A stretch of DNA of 13,054 nucleotides from Caldithrix sp. (GCA_020722685.1 DYKH01000142.1:1-13054), one strand, 5' to 3'; positions 1 to 7,931 are shown, numbered from the stretch's first letter. Made by a program: numbers and translations. Notes: generated by a model not told the origin, from the letters alone.

Positions 1-453
1 TTATTAGATTTTTACACTATCTTATTTTAGGTCTCCTGTTTGTAACGCTACCAATATTTTTTTATTTTCTTGCCCGGCCTACCCCTCGCACTTGAGACGA
101 AAAAGTTAGCAGCGCCACAAACTTGGAAGGCAGTTTTGCGCCGCCGAACTATAGGATGTATCAAAGTGCTATTTGTAGAGAACCTGGGGGAAGCATAAAA
201 GTCTGAGTGGTGTCAAACGTTCTATGCCGAAGAAGCTAATTCAACAGGCTTTTATCCCCGCCCTTTGTAACTGAGAAAGCTCAGTAGACCAGTTATTCCG
301 TCCCGTGATAGAAAATGAAGCATTGACTTTCTAATGCATGATAGCTCGAAATCGGCAAAATGTCGAGCTTTCTTAGAAATTCTTGACGCGCTAGGAGAGT
401 GAAAACACTGTCGAGCCTTATTCTGCCAATGAGAGGGTTTGCCGTAAAGGATT
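1..453. other. Intergenic stretch with no recognisable gene
   Basis: This region lies downstream of the minus-strand permease operon. The first ~75 bases are AT-rich. No open frame here resembles a known protein; the only candidates are short frames without a good ribosome binding site, or minus-strand frames that run into the permease gene out of frame. I specifically looked for an ABC ATPase gene to complete the adjacent transporter operon and found none. The one structural feature is a 7-bp hairpin at 343-369, listed separately. Confidence 0.6.
343..369. other. Inverted repeat (7-bp stem, 13-nt loop)
   Basis: AGCTCGA at 343-349 is the exact reverse complement of TCGAGCT at 363-369. It lies 85 bases past the stop codon of the last permease gene, so it could be a 3' RNA hairpin for that operon. 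No clear U-tract follows on the minus strand, so it is not a textbook intrinsic terminator. Confidence 0.35.
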
Positions 454-1698
454 TTATTCGTATCGCAGGGCCTCCACCGGATCCACATGCGCGGCCTTGC
501 GCGCCGGGAACAAGCCGGCCAGCAGTCCGATGAGGGAAAGCACACCCACCGAAAGCGCAACTACCCAGGCTTTCATCAGTGGACGACCCAAGAATTGCAT
601 CGCTCCCTGCTCGGCAGGAATTGTCCATATCAATTTGATGATTCCCATAGCCAGCAGAATGCCTATGGCGCCACCAATAAAGGCAATCAACAGGGATTCG
701 AAAATGAATTGGGAAATGATATGTCTTCTTTTCGCACCCACCGCACGCTTGATGCCGATCTCAAGAGTTCTTTCCTTGGCGACCACGTACATGATGTTCG
801 CCACACCCACGCCGGCGATGATGAGGGTCATAGCGCCAACGACGCCCAAAAAAATGTTCAGGCCGATAAAGACTTTGTTCTGAACTCTCACCTGCTCAAC
901 CATATCCCAGATGTGGACGGCACGCTCATCGGTAGGATCGAATTTGTATTTTCTCCCCAAGATTCGCTTAATCTCTTTGGTCACGAACTCACAATCCTCG
1001 GGCCGGGCCGGCTTGACGAGCAGCTCGTCCAAATACCGGTCGCCATAGATGCTTTCAAAGGTGGTAAAAGGAATGATGGCTCGCTGGTCGTCGGGACCAT
1101 TGTTCATCGAGGTTTGCATTTTTTTCGGCATGATTCCCACGATGGTGAACGGCAGCCCATCGAGCATGACGGTCTTGCCAATGGGATCTTCTTCCCCGAA
1201 AAGCTCTTTGGCGATAACCGAGCCAAGAAAGACCACTCTGCGTCGATCGGCCAGATCCTTACCGTCCAAAAAGCGTCCGCCGGCCGCCGGGAACATGCGC
1301 CGCATGAACTCGAACTCGGGATACACGCCTTCCATATGAGTAGATTGGATTTTATCTCCATTGCGCAATCGCACGCCGCGATTATAGCAGGGGTTGACCG
1401 CCTCGATGAGCGGGATGCTGTCTTTGAGAATCTTTGCGTCCTCCTTGGTCATGAGGATACGACGCCCAACCGGCAATCCCTCCCACTTTTTTGTTGTTTG
1501 GCCGCTATAAATGCGAATGATGAGATCGCCGGCGTTAAGCAGGCTTTCGTGCATCCGATAGCTCAGCCCGGAGCCGAACGAGGTCAGAAGAATGATTGCC
1601 AGCGTTCCCCATGTGATCGCAATAGTGGTCAAAAAGGCGCGGGTTTTTTGCTTTTTGATGTCTTCTAAAAACTCTCTAATGAGCATGAGCACGTGCAT
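454..1698 (-). CDS. ABC transporter permease, FtsX/MacB family (second of a tandem pair)
   Basis: This 414-residue inner-membrane permease belongs to the MacB_PCD plus FtsX architecture. A first transmembrane helix lies at about residues 21-44. A periplasmic domain follows (about 50-270), then three more membrane segments at about 275-307, 328-359 and 374-397. Between helices 2 and 3 is the conserved cytoplasmic coupling stretch with ERTLEIGIKRAVGAKR (about 309-324). The C-terminus LFPARKAAHVDPVEALRYE is classic for the family. The start at 1698 is supported by AAGGA about 9 nt upstream. It follows the first permease by 45 nt on the same strand. Both share an ILG(R/K)K(Y/F)KFDP motif before helix 2, so they are paralogues and probably form a heterodimer. 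Substrate is unknown; peptides, lipids or antimicrobial compounds are typical for the family. No ATPase domain is fused to it. Confidence 0.93.
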   Translation of the reverse strand: MHVLMLIREFLEDIKKQKTRAFLTTIAITWGTLAIILLTSFGSGLSYRMHESLLNAGDLIIRIYSGQTTKKWEGLPVGRRILMTKEDAKILKDSIPLIEAVNPCYNRGVRLRNGDKIQSTHMEGVYPEFEFMRRMFPAAGGRFLDGKDLADRRRVVFLGSVIAKELFGEEDPIGKTVMLDGLPFTIVGIMPKKMQTSMNNGPDDQRAIIPFTTFESIYGDRYLDELLVKPARPEDCEFVTKEIKRILGRKYKFDPTDERAVHIWDMVEQVRVQNKVFIGLNIFLGVVGAMTLIIAGVGVANIMYVVAKERTLEIGIKRAVGAKRRHIISQFIFESLLIAFIGGAIGILLAMGIIKLIWTIPAEQGAMQFLGRPLMKAWVVALSVGVLSLIGLLAGLFPARKAAHVDPVEALRYE

Positions 1699-1743
1699 AA
1701 ACAGATTTCCTTAGTTGGCGCTTTCGGATGTTCCCATGCCACG

Positions 1744-2982
1744 TTAGAAACGCAGGCAATCGACCACTTGCAGTTTGGAGGCCCGGCGGGCGGGGAAGTA
1801 ACCGGCGAGAAAGCCGACAATACTCAAGGCCAACATAGATGCCAACGCCACCCACAAAGAAAGCACCGGGTGACCCACATACTCCTCGATCGGCATGAGG
1901 GAAATAACTTTAATGAGAACCAGAGCGAGGAGAAATCCCAAGAGTGCGCTGATCCCCAGAATGATGAATGATTCTATGATGAATTGTAGCATGATTTGCT
2001 TGCGCTTGGCGCCGATGGCTCTCTTGATGCCGATTTCCCGCGTTCGCTCCTGCACCACCACGTACATGATATTCGCCAGTCCGATGCCGCCGACGACCAA
2101 GGTGATGCCGCCGATGATGCCCATGAAAATGGTGAACCCCAACGAGAAATAGAATACGAACTTGTCCATCTCCGTGGTGTCCCACATCCAAAGCGTCTCT
2201 TTGTCCTTGGGATCGAATTTGAATTTTTTGCCCAGTACCCTGTAGATATCCTCTTGCACCGACTTGGATAGGCGCGGGTCTTTGATGCGGTAGACCATGT
2301 TGTTGAGGTACGTACTGCCAAACACGGAGGCAAACGTGGAAGCAGGGATAAAAGCTCTGTCTTTGTCCCTGGACGTATAGGAAGAATTCTGGGTTTTCTT
2401 TCTCAGCACTCCGATCACCAAAAAGGCGTTATCGCCGATGTAGACGTATTTGCCGACGCCGCTCTCCTCTTTTCCAAACAAAAAGTCTTTGAGGTCATTG
2501 CCCAAGAAGACGACTCGGCGGCGCAGTTGTACATCCAGATCATTAATCCATCGACCACCCTCTTGCGGCCAAATATTGCGCATTTCGCCATATTCCGGTA
2601 TGATCCCGCTGATGGAGGGTTTGTTGATCTTATCGCCCAAGTGAATGGTCGTGCCCCAGCGCTGATACTCCGGACTGATCTCTTTGATTTGGCCAATTTG
2701 GTTGCGGATCAGCTCTGCGTCCTCTTCGCGAAAGCGAATTCTGCGATCGCGGCCATAGCCTTCGAACGGCATGCTGGTGCGGCCCGGCCATAGAATCACG
2801 ATGTTTTCGCCCATGCCGTGCATATTTTTGCTCATGGAGCGTTTCACACCGACGCTGAACGCCAACAGCAGGATGACGGTCATTGTGCCCCAAATAATAC
2901 CGAACATGGTCATGAACGTACGCGACTTGTATTGTCGCATATAGTGAAACACTTCTCGAAGAGTGTCGAGCAGGCGATTCAT
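1744..2982 (-). CDS. ABC transporter permease, FtsX/MacB family (first of a tandem pair)
   Basis: This 412-residue paralogue of the next gene has the same four-helix layout: helix 1 at about 22-46, a periplasmic MacB_PCD-like domain at about 50-270, and helices at about 276-308, 332-362 and 371-395. The coupling region QERTREIGIKRAIGAKRKQ (about 311-329) is well conserved. The C-terminus keeps FLAGYFPARRAS but ends VVDCLRF, where the partner has PVEALRYE; this asymmetry fits specialised subunits of a heterodimer. The start at 2982 has AGGA 7 nt upstream. It lies 102 nt after the adaptor gene and 45 nt before the second permease, so the three genes read as one operon. Transport would need a LolD/MacB-type ATPase, which is not encoded in this window. 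Family assignment is secure; substrate is unknown. Confidence 0.93.
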   Translation of the reverse strand: MNRLLDTLREVFHYMRQYKSRTFMTMFGIIWGTMTVILLLAFSVGVKRSMSKNMHGMGENIVILWPGRTSMPFEGYGRDRRIRFREEDAELIRNQIGQIKEISPEYQRWGTTIHLGDKINKPSISGIIPEYGEMRNIWPQEGGRWINDLDVQLRRRVVFLGNDLKDFLFGKEESGVGKYVYIGDNAFLVIGVLRKKTQNSSYTSRDKDRAFIPASTFASVFGSTYLNNMVYRIKDPRLSKSVQEDIYRVLGKKFKFDPKDKETLWMWDTTEMDKFVFYFSLGFTIFMGIIGGITLVVGGIGLANIMYVVVQERTREIGIKRAIGAKRKQIMLQFIIESFIILGISALLGFLLALVLIKVISLMPIEEYVGHPVLSLWVALASMLALSIVGFLAGYFPARRASKLQVVDCLRF

Positions 2983-3084
2983 ACATTTATCCTAAGCAAA
3001 TCGAATTGAAGGCAGCTTCTTACCGGCCTCTCTGAACACGCGCCAAAATTCTCTGGGAGATCGGCCCGCACATTTCAACAGCAG

Positions 3085-4188
3085 CTAAATAATTTCTTTG
3101 ACCTCTTTTTCCAGAACTTCTTGCCCTTCCTCCAAGCCGGAGAGGACTTCAATCTGGATCGCATCGCTCAGGCCCGTTTGGATTGAGACTTCCTTTGATT
3201 GATTTTCCCCAATTGGAATCTTGACGAATGCAGAGTCGTTTCGGAATGTCACCACCCGTTCCGGCACGCTTAGGACACTATCTTTCTTCGCTATGATGAT
3301 GCTGGCGTTGCAGGAATAACCGGCGCGCAGAATGGCCCCATTGGTTTCATCGATGGTGACTTCCACCGGAAAGATGGTGGTGTTATCTTGTTTTTTGGCT
3401 TTCAGAGAAATCAAGCTAACATGCCCATGGACCTCTTTGCCTGGGAGAGCGCCGATTTGCAGACGTGCAGGCATACCTTCTTTGATTTTGCCAACATCGA
3501 TCTCGTCGACGGTACCTTTGAAAATTAGGTCTTTCATGTCAGCCATCTTCAGCAGCTCGGTTCCGGCCTGGTAGGATGTCAAGGGCACCACCGGATCGCC
3601 GACGTTGATCGATTTCTCCAAGATGTATCCGGTGATGGGAGCTTTGATGACCGCTTCGATATTGGTTTGAGCGATCGTCACTTTGCCCTTTTCGATCAGC
3701 TCCAGTTTTTCTTTGACAATTTGATGGCGGAGGGCCGCTTCGTCATACTTCCTGAGCAGGTTTTCGTAATCCTGATCTGAGACTAAGCCGCGCTCCTTCA
3801 ATTGCTTTTGCCGCTCCAGCTCGCGCTTGAGGTTGTCCAGCTCGATGACCACCATTTCCACGTTGCGCTTCGCCTCGGCCAACTCCAGCGGCGTGGGATC
3901 GGGTTTCACCTCCAACAGAGGATCTCCTGCGCGGACAAAATCCCCGACATTCACAAAAAGCTGTCCCACGACGCCGGATATTTTTGATTTGACCGCGATT
4001 TCGTTGATGGGCTCGATGGCTCCGACCGCCAAGGCCTTTTCGATGATGTCGGCTTTTTTGACTTTCACGGTCGCGGTTTTTGCCTGCGGCTTTCTCTTGG
4101 ATGCGGCAACTGCGACAACCGCCACCACGGCGACCAACAGGACGGCTGAGATAATCCAGATGATACGTTTTTTTGATTTTTTAGCCAT
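3085..4188 (-). CDS. HlyD/MacA-type periplasmic adaptor (membrane-fusion protein)
   Basis: This 367-residue adaptor is the first gene of the operon. A basic N-terminus is followed by one membrane anchor at about residues 9-29. The first lipoyl half-motif (about 62-95, with SGVVGQLFVNVGDFVRAGDP) leads into a coiled-coil hairpin at about 99-168. The second lipoyl half is at about 172-205 (APITGYILEKSINVGDPV). A beta-barrel domain follows (about 215-300), then a membrane-proximal domain to the end. Family members bridge inner-membrane transporters to an outer-membrane channel, as MacA does for MacB and TolC. The start at 4188 has GGAGG about 10 nt upstream. The two downstream permeases and this adaptor suggest a MacAB-like tripartite pump or a lipid/peptide exporter. 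No outer-membrane TolC partner is nearby. There is no lipobox Cys; the anchor is a transmembrane helix. Confidence 0.93.
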   Translation of the reverse strand: MAKKSKKRIIWIISAVLLVAVVAVVAVAASKRKPQAKTATVKVKKADIIEKALAVGAIEPINEIAVKSKISGVVGQLFVNVGDFVRAGDPLLEVKPDPTPLELAEAKRNVEMVVIELDNLKRELERQKQLKERGLVSDQDYENLLRKYDEAALRHQIVKEKLELIEKGKVTIAQTNIEAVIKAPITGYILEKSINVGDPVVPLTSYQAGTELLKMADMKDLIFKGTVDEIDVGKIKEGMPARLQIGALPGKEVHGHVSLISLKAKKQDNTTIFPVEVTIDETNGAILRAGYSCNASIIIAKKDSVLSVPERVVTFRNDSAFVKIPIGENQSKEVSIQTGLSDAIQIEVLSGLEEGQEVLEKEVKEII

Positions 4189-4395
4189 GAAGACAAATCC
4201 TCCGGTGTGAATCTTGAGTCAAATAAGAGTGGCTGAGAGAACTGTGAAGGCGTCGCACATTGAACAGCAACTTTGCTTTCCCCCAGAAAAACACACGGCG
4301 ATATACGGAACGTCCCAAAAGTTTGTTCCAACGCACACTCAGAGAAAAAAAGAATTGAAGTATCGCTTGTTGGTTTCGCCCAAAAAAATGCTCGG

Positions 4396-4424
4396 TTGCT
4401 TTTGAGTCGTTGCTTTTCTATATT
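4396..4424 (+). promoter_or_regulatory. Candidate sigma-70-type promoter for nagB
   Basis: TTGCTT at 4396-4401 and TATATT at 4419-4424 are separated by 17 nt. The -10 box matches TATAAT at five of six positions; the -35 box keeps only TTG. It lies about 174 nt upstream of the nagB start codon, leaving a long leader. Seen by eye only. Confidence 0.35.
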
Positions 4425-4461
4425 CTTGGTGAGCCCGATGCCAAAGAGGTGTTACTTGCCC

Positions 4462-4566
4462 TCATTCACTGACCTCGGCGGCCAGGTCTTGCAAAATCTG
4501 AATCCGTGCCTGGAGGCGGCGCTCAATTTCCGCCTGCGAGCGAGAGAGAATCACCGTTTTAGCCAT
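4462..4566 (-). CDS. Possible small protein of 34 residues, helical
   Basis: An ATG-initiated frame of 35 codons on the minus strand encodes a peptide beginning MAKTVILSRSQAEIERRL and ending LQDLAAEVSE before TGA. The composition is strongly amphipathic, with spaced Ile/Leu and charged residues, so it looks like a real short coiled coil rather than random translation. Against it: no Shine-Dalgarno sequence precedes the ATG, no homologue is recognised, and the upstream side runs into the nagB start region. It could be a small regulatory protein, the remnant of a larger gene, or chance. It sits between divergent genes and is oriented like the transporter operon. Confidence 0.25.
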   Translation of the reverse strand: MAKTVILSRSQAEIERRLQARIQILQDLAAEVSE

Positions 4567-4597
4567 GCCGACAAACGACGGTATAGAAAGGAACGCC

Positions 4598-5377
4598 ATG
4601 CAACAGAATCATCTTCAGCGCAGCTTTATCAAAGACAAATTGAACATCCGTATATACGATTCCGCTGCTTCGATGGGACGAGCAGCGGCGGTTTTAGTTG
4701 CAGACAAATTGCAGAAAGCAATCAATGAAAAGGGGCAAGCAAACCTGATCCTCGCAACAGGCGCCTCGCAGTTTACGTTTCTCGATGCTCTCAAGACTGA
4801 CCCACGGGTGAGCTGGTCGAGGATTACTGTCTTTCATCTCGATGAGTACAAAGGTATGTCCGATCAGCATCCCGCCAGTTTCCGAAAATATCTTCGCGAG
4901 CGAATCTTGGAGCAAGTCAAGCCGGCAGCGGTTCATTACTTGGTGGGAGATGCGAAGGATATCGATGCGGAGGCTTTGCGGTATGAGAAGCTCTTAAAGG
5001 CTCATCCCATAGATGTCGCTTGCATCGGCATCGGCGAGAATGGCCACATTGCCTTCAACGATCCGCCGGTTGCGGATTTTAATGATCCCCGTCTCGTAAA
5101 GGTTGTCGAGCTGGATGACGCCTGCCGCCGGCAGCAATTGGGCGAGGGTTGGTTTCTCTCGTTAGATGCCGTTCCAACGCACGCTTTGAGCCTGACGGTG
5201 CCGGCGATCATGCGCTGCAAGACCATTAGCTGTGTCGTGCCCGATGCAAGAAAAGCCGACGCTGTGTACCAGACAGTGCACGGCCCCATTAGTACGAATT
5301 GTCCCGCCTCGATTTTGCGAACCCATCCGGACGCAATCCTCTTTCTGGATCCGCCCGCCGCCTCCAAGTTGGTTTGA
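4598..5377 (+). CDS. nagB: Glucosamine-6-phosphate deaminase/isomerase family protein (NagB-like)
   Basis: This cytoplasmic enzyme family converts glucosamine 6-phosphate to fructose 6-phosphate and ammonia. The product is 259 residues, close to the 266 of E. coli NagB. The phosphate-binding ATGAS loop is at about 54-58. LDEYKG carries the putative general-base Asp82. CIGIGENGHIAFNDP (142-156) contains the ring-opening His150. E. coli NagB has Asp141 and Glu148 in this motif; here the positions are Asn149 and Asp155. Asn in the first position also occurs in Gram-positive NagB, but the Glu-to-Asp change is more notable. The ISTNCPASILRTHP ending resembles a NagB subgroup from environmental bacteria, so the exact substrate is not certain. 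The start at 4598 is chosen over the in-frame ATG at 4565 because AGAAAGGAA lies just upstream. No nagA or sugar transporter is adjacent; the gene seems monocistronic. Confidence 0.87.
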   Translation: MQQNHLQRSFIKDKLNIRIYDSAASMGRAAAVLVADKLQKAINEKGQANLILATGASQFTFLDALKTDPRVSWSRITVFHLDEYKGMSDQHPASFRKYLRERILEQVKPAAVHYLVGDAKDIDAEALRYEKLLKAHPIDVACIGIGENGHIAFNDPPVADFNDPRLVKVVELDDACRRQQLGEGWFLSLDAVPTHALSLTVPAIMRCKTISCVVPDARKADAVYQTVHGPISTNCPASILRTHPDAILFLDPPAASKLV

Positions 5378-5521
5378 ATCATTTTCAAGACTGCGGCTTT
5401 TCATATTTGCCAAAAAGCAATCCAATTGCCAGTTTTGCTTTCAGAGGGCCTACGGCCTTCGGGAAGCTTGGACAGATAACGCAGTCACGAACAATGTATC
5501 ACTCACCGGAGAGGACGGTAC

Positions 5522-6750
5522 ATGAAAAAGCTGCTCATTCCTGGCGCCGACACGGCCGGCACCATCATGGTGAACAAGCTCAGCGAACATCTCAACCTGT
5601 AGGAATGGCAAATCACTATCGTCGATAAGGGCGAAACGCATTTTTACCAGCCTAGCTTCTTATTCATTCCATTCAATATCTACGGTCGGAACGACGTCGT
5701 TAAGCCCAAACGGGATTACCTACCCGCAACGGTCGAGCTCATCATGTCGGATATTGAACTCATCCAGCCGGAACAAAACCGAGTAAAGCTAATGGACGGC
5801 AAGGTGCTTGGCTATGACTATTTGATTGTCGCTACCGGCTCGGAAGTCCATCCCGAAGAAACCAAGGGCTTGCTGGACGGTGGCTGGCAGCAAAACATAT
5901 TTGACTTTTACACCTTGGAAGGCGCCTGCAAGCTGCAGCGCTTTCTCAAACACTGGCCCGGCGGCCGGCTGGTGAGGCACATTGCCGAGATGCCGATCAA
6001 ATGTCCAATGGCGCCGCTGGAATTTCTATTTCTTGCCGATTGGTGGTTCACGAAATGGGCATTCGCGACAAGGTCGAATTGACTCTGGCAACGCCTCTGC
6101 GGGGCGCCTTCACCAAGCCCAAGGCATCGCAAATTTTTGGCTCATTCCTCGACAAGAAGAATATCCATCTGGCTGCCGAATTCAACATCGAACGTGTTGA
6201 TGCGAGCAAAAACACCATACTTTCCTATGGCGGCCAAGAGCTTGAGTACGACCTACTGGTGACGGTCCCTGTCAACATGGGCAGCGAGGTCATTCAGCGC
6301 TCCGGCATGGGCGACGAGCTGAACTTCATCCCCACGCACAAGCACACTTTACAATCCAAGAAATATGCCAACGTGTTTGACATCGGCGATGCCACTGACT
6401 TGACCAGCTCCAAGGCGGGATCGGTGGCGCATTTTCAGGCCGACGTGCTCACAGAAAATATCTTGCGCGCCATCGACGGCCTGCCATTGTTAGAACGTTT
6501 TGACGGCCACGCCAATTGCTTTATCGAATCCGGTTTCGGCAAGGGCATGCTGATTGACTTTAACTACGACGTTGAGCCGCTGCCCGGCAAATACCCTTTG
6601 CCCGGAGTCGGCCCTTTCTCTTTGCTGCAGGAAACCAAGATGAATCACTGGGGCAAAATGATGTTCCGCTGGGTGTATTGGAATCTATTGCTGAAAGGCT
6701 CCGATCTGCCCATCGAAGCGCAGATGAACATGGCCGGCAAAGTGAGCTGA
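5522..6750 (+). pseudogene. Broken FAD-dependent oxidoreductase, sulfide:quinone oxidoreductase-like
   Basis: With two repairs this would be a ~409-residue two-Rossmann flavoprotein related to sulfide:quinone oxidoreductases, which oxidise sulfide at the membrane and reduce quinone. Supporting motifs are YDYLIVATGSEVHPEE, EMPIKCPMAPLEF with Cys161, VFDIGDATDLTSSKAGSVAH and HANCFIESGFGKG. GGAGAGG precedes the ATG. Lesions: codon 27 is TAG (5600-5602), probably from CAG; a base is missing at about 6051, where the frame passes from the one ending in FTK to the one continuing EMGIRDKVEL; and the FAD motif near the N-terminus reads GADTAG where family members have GAGTAG, so the second glycine is Asp10. 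The first two could be sequencing errors; the Asp cannot be explained by a simple indel. DUF1641 and TusE-like genes follow, a known sulfur-oxidation association. No substrate can be proven from sequence. Confidence 0.85.
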
Positions 6751-6764
6751 GAAAGGAGCCTAAC

Positions 6765-7459
6765 ATGGATAAGGACCTGGAGCTGCTGCACCAGAAATCG
6801 ACTTTCTCACCGAACAGGTGCTTCTGACGTAGAAAAGGCAGCGCGCCTTGGAGGAGTTGGCTAAGGACCTCACGCCGATTGCCAACGATCTATTCAAAAC
6901 GGCCGTGGAAGAGCTGGATCAGGTCGCTCCGTATTTTAGCTACGAAGATTTGATCTTTCTGGCGAAAAAGGTTCTTGGCAATATCAGAACTCTCGCCACA
7001 TTGTTTGACAACCTCGAAAGCGCCGCCGATTTTGTCCACGATGCGACCCCTCTCAGTAAAGCCGTCTTTCAATCGACCTTGGAGCAATTGAACGAATTGG
7101 AGCGTAAGGGCTACTTCACTTTCTTCAAGTCGGCCCTGAGCGTTATGGACCGGGTCGTCACCGCCTTTTCGGAGGAGGACATAAAGCAGCTCGGCGAGAA
7201 CATCGTCCTGATTCTCAACACCGTCAAACGACTAACTCAGCCGCAGATGCTTACCTTGGTACAAAACGCTCTCAATGTGTACCAAAATATCAATGTCAAT
7301 CCGCCGGAGCAGGTCTCATTCTGGGCGTTGGTCAAAGAGCTGCAAAGCCCGGAGGTGCTGCGAGGCATACTCAGCGGACTGATCATGCTGAAAAATCTGT
7401 TCGGGCACATGCGTGTTTCGCCACAGGCCCTGACGGTTGGACAAGAAGGAAATAGTTAG
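6765..7459 (+). pseudogene. Broken DUF1641 family protein
   Basis: This gene starts 14 nt after the flavoprotein stop, with AAAGGAG 6 nt upstream of its ATG. With one base restored it would encode about 231 residues of a DUF1641 protein, a helical family of unknown biochemical role commonly encoded beside SQR-like flavoproteins and formate dehydrogenase-like genes. The N-terminus reads MDKDLELLHQK, then the frame breaks: an A is missing in the run at 6795-6797, after which IDFLTEQVLLT continues in another frame. That frame meets TAG at 6830-6832, at a position where homologues have Gln. Beyond it the frame is open to TAG at 7457-7459, with conserved ELERKGYFTFFKSALSVMDR, FSEEDIKQLGENIVLILNTV and QVSFWALVKELQSPEVLRG. 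A TTG at 6848 could in principle restart translation of 203 residues, but no ribosome binding site supports it. Confidence 0.85.
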
Positions 7460-7543
7460 CAAAGCGAAGCGGGGAATGTTGGAAGGCACTTCGAAATTTG
7501 AATACACCAAAGCGAGCCATAACCACAAACAAAGGAGGAGCCA

Positions 7544-7849
7544 ATGGCTAGTAAACAAATCGCCGGTTTTCAGGTGGAGGTGGACGGCGAAGGATTTATG
7601 ACCAATCCTGAGCAGTGGAACGCAGAGATAGCAAAAGAGGAAAGTATCGCCGAGTTTAAAGAAGGGCATTGGAAACTCATCGAGCTTATGCGCCAAGATT
7701 TCAAGGTGAACGGCACGGCGCTCACTATTCGCTGGTTAAACAAAGTCGCCGGGATTTTCACCAAGGATCTGTACGAATGGTTTCCCAACGGCCCGGCCAA
7801 GAAGGCGGCCAAAATCTCGGCTCTCGGCAAGCCGCAAGGTTGCGTTTGA
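7544..7849 (+). CDS. tusE: TusE/DsrC/DsvC family sulfur carrier protein, single-cysteine type
   Basis: This 101-residue cytoplasmic protein belongs to the TusE/DsrC family, which carries sulfur on a C-terminal cysteine arm and docks with partner sulfurtransferases or reductases. The N-terminal VEVDGEGFMTNPEQWN, the central HWKLIELMRQDF and the C-terminal arm FPNGPAKKAAKISALGKPQG-Cys-Val are all diagnostic. The penultimate Cys100 is present. The second cysteine of true DsrC, eleven residues earlier, is Ala89, so it cannot form the DsrC intramolecular disulfide or trisulfide and is TusE-like. A strong AAAGGAGGAG at 7531-7540 sets the start. The gene is 84 nt after the DUF1641 pseudogene and would be cotranscribed with it. 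It is the only intact member of the cluster. Function in tRNA thiolation is possible, but the flavoprotein/DUF1641 context favours sulfur oxidation or relay. Confidence 0.9.
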   Translation: MASKQIAGFQVEVDGEGFMTNPEQWNAEIAKEESIAEFKEGHWKLIELMRQDFKVNGTALTIRWLNKVAGIFTKDLYEWFPNGPAKKAAKISALGKPQGCV

Positions 7850-7931
7850 TCCGTTGTCTATCCCTAACCCGGACAAGCCGGAACCAAAAATGGATAATAG
7901 GTCAAACTTAAATTGGCTTTCGCCTATCTTA

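Larger units (their letters stand above)
4189..4597. other. Divergent intergenic region between the adaptor and nagB
   Basis: About 410 bases separate the two divergent genes. It must carry the promoter of the transporter operon on the minus strand; the best match I see there (TTCACA, 17 nt, TATTTG) is too weak to list separately. A better candidate promoter for the plus strand is at 4396-4424. A short minus-strand open frame with coiled-coil-like composition lies at 4462-4566. No tRNA or riboswitch-like fold was recognised. Confidence 0.5.

Noticed and set aside
487..1668. 393-codon plus-strand open frame
   Set aside because: It is the antisense shadow of the second permease, with no similarity to known proteins and no ribosome binding site.
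6047..6060. Programmed ribosomal frameshift in the flavoprotein gene
   Set aside because: There is no slippery heptamer or downstream structure at the break, and the gene already has an upstream nonsense codon and a damaged FAD motif.
5600..6832. Recoding of TAG as an amino acid to explain the two in-frame TAG codons
   Set aside because: TAG serves as the natural stop of the adaptor gene (3085-3087), the porin gene (11376-11378) and the DUF1641 gene itself (7457-7459), and both genes also need frameshift repairs.
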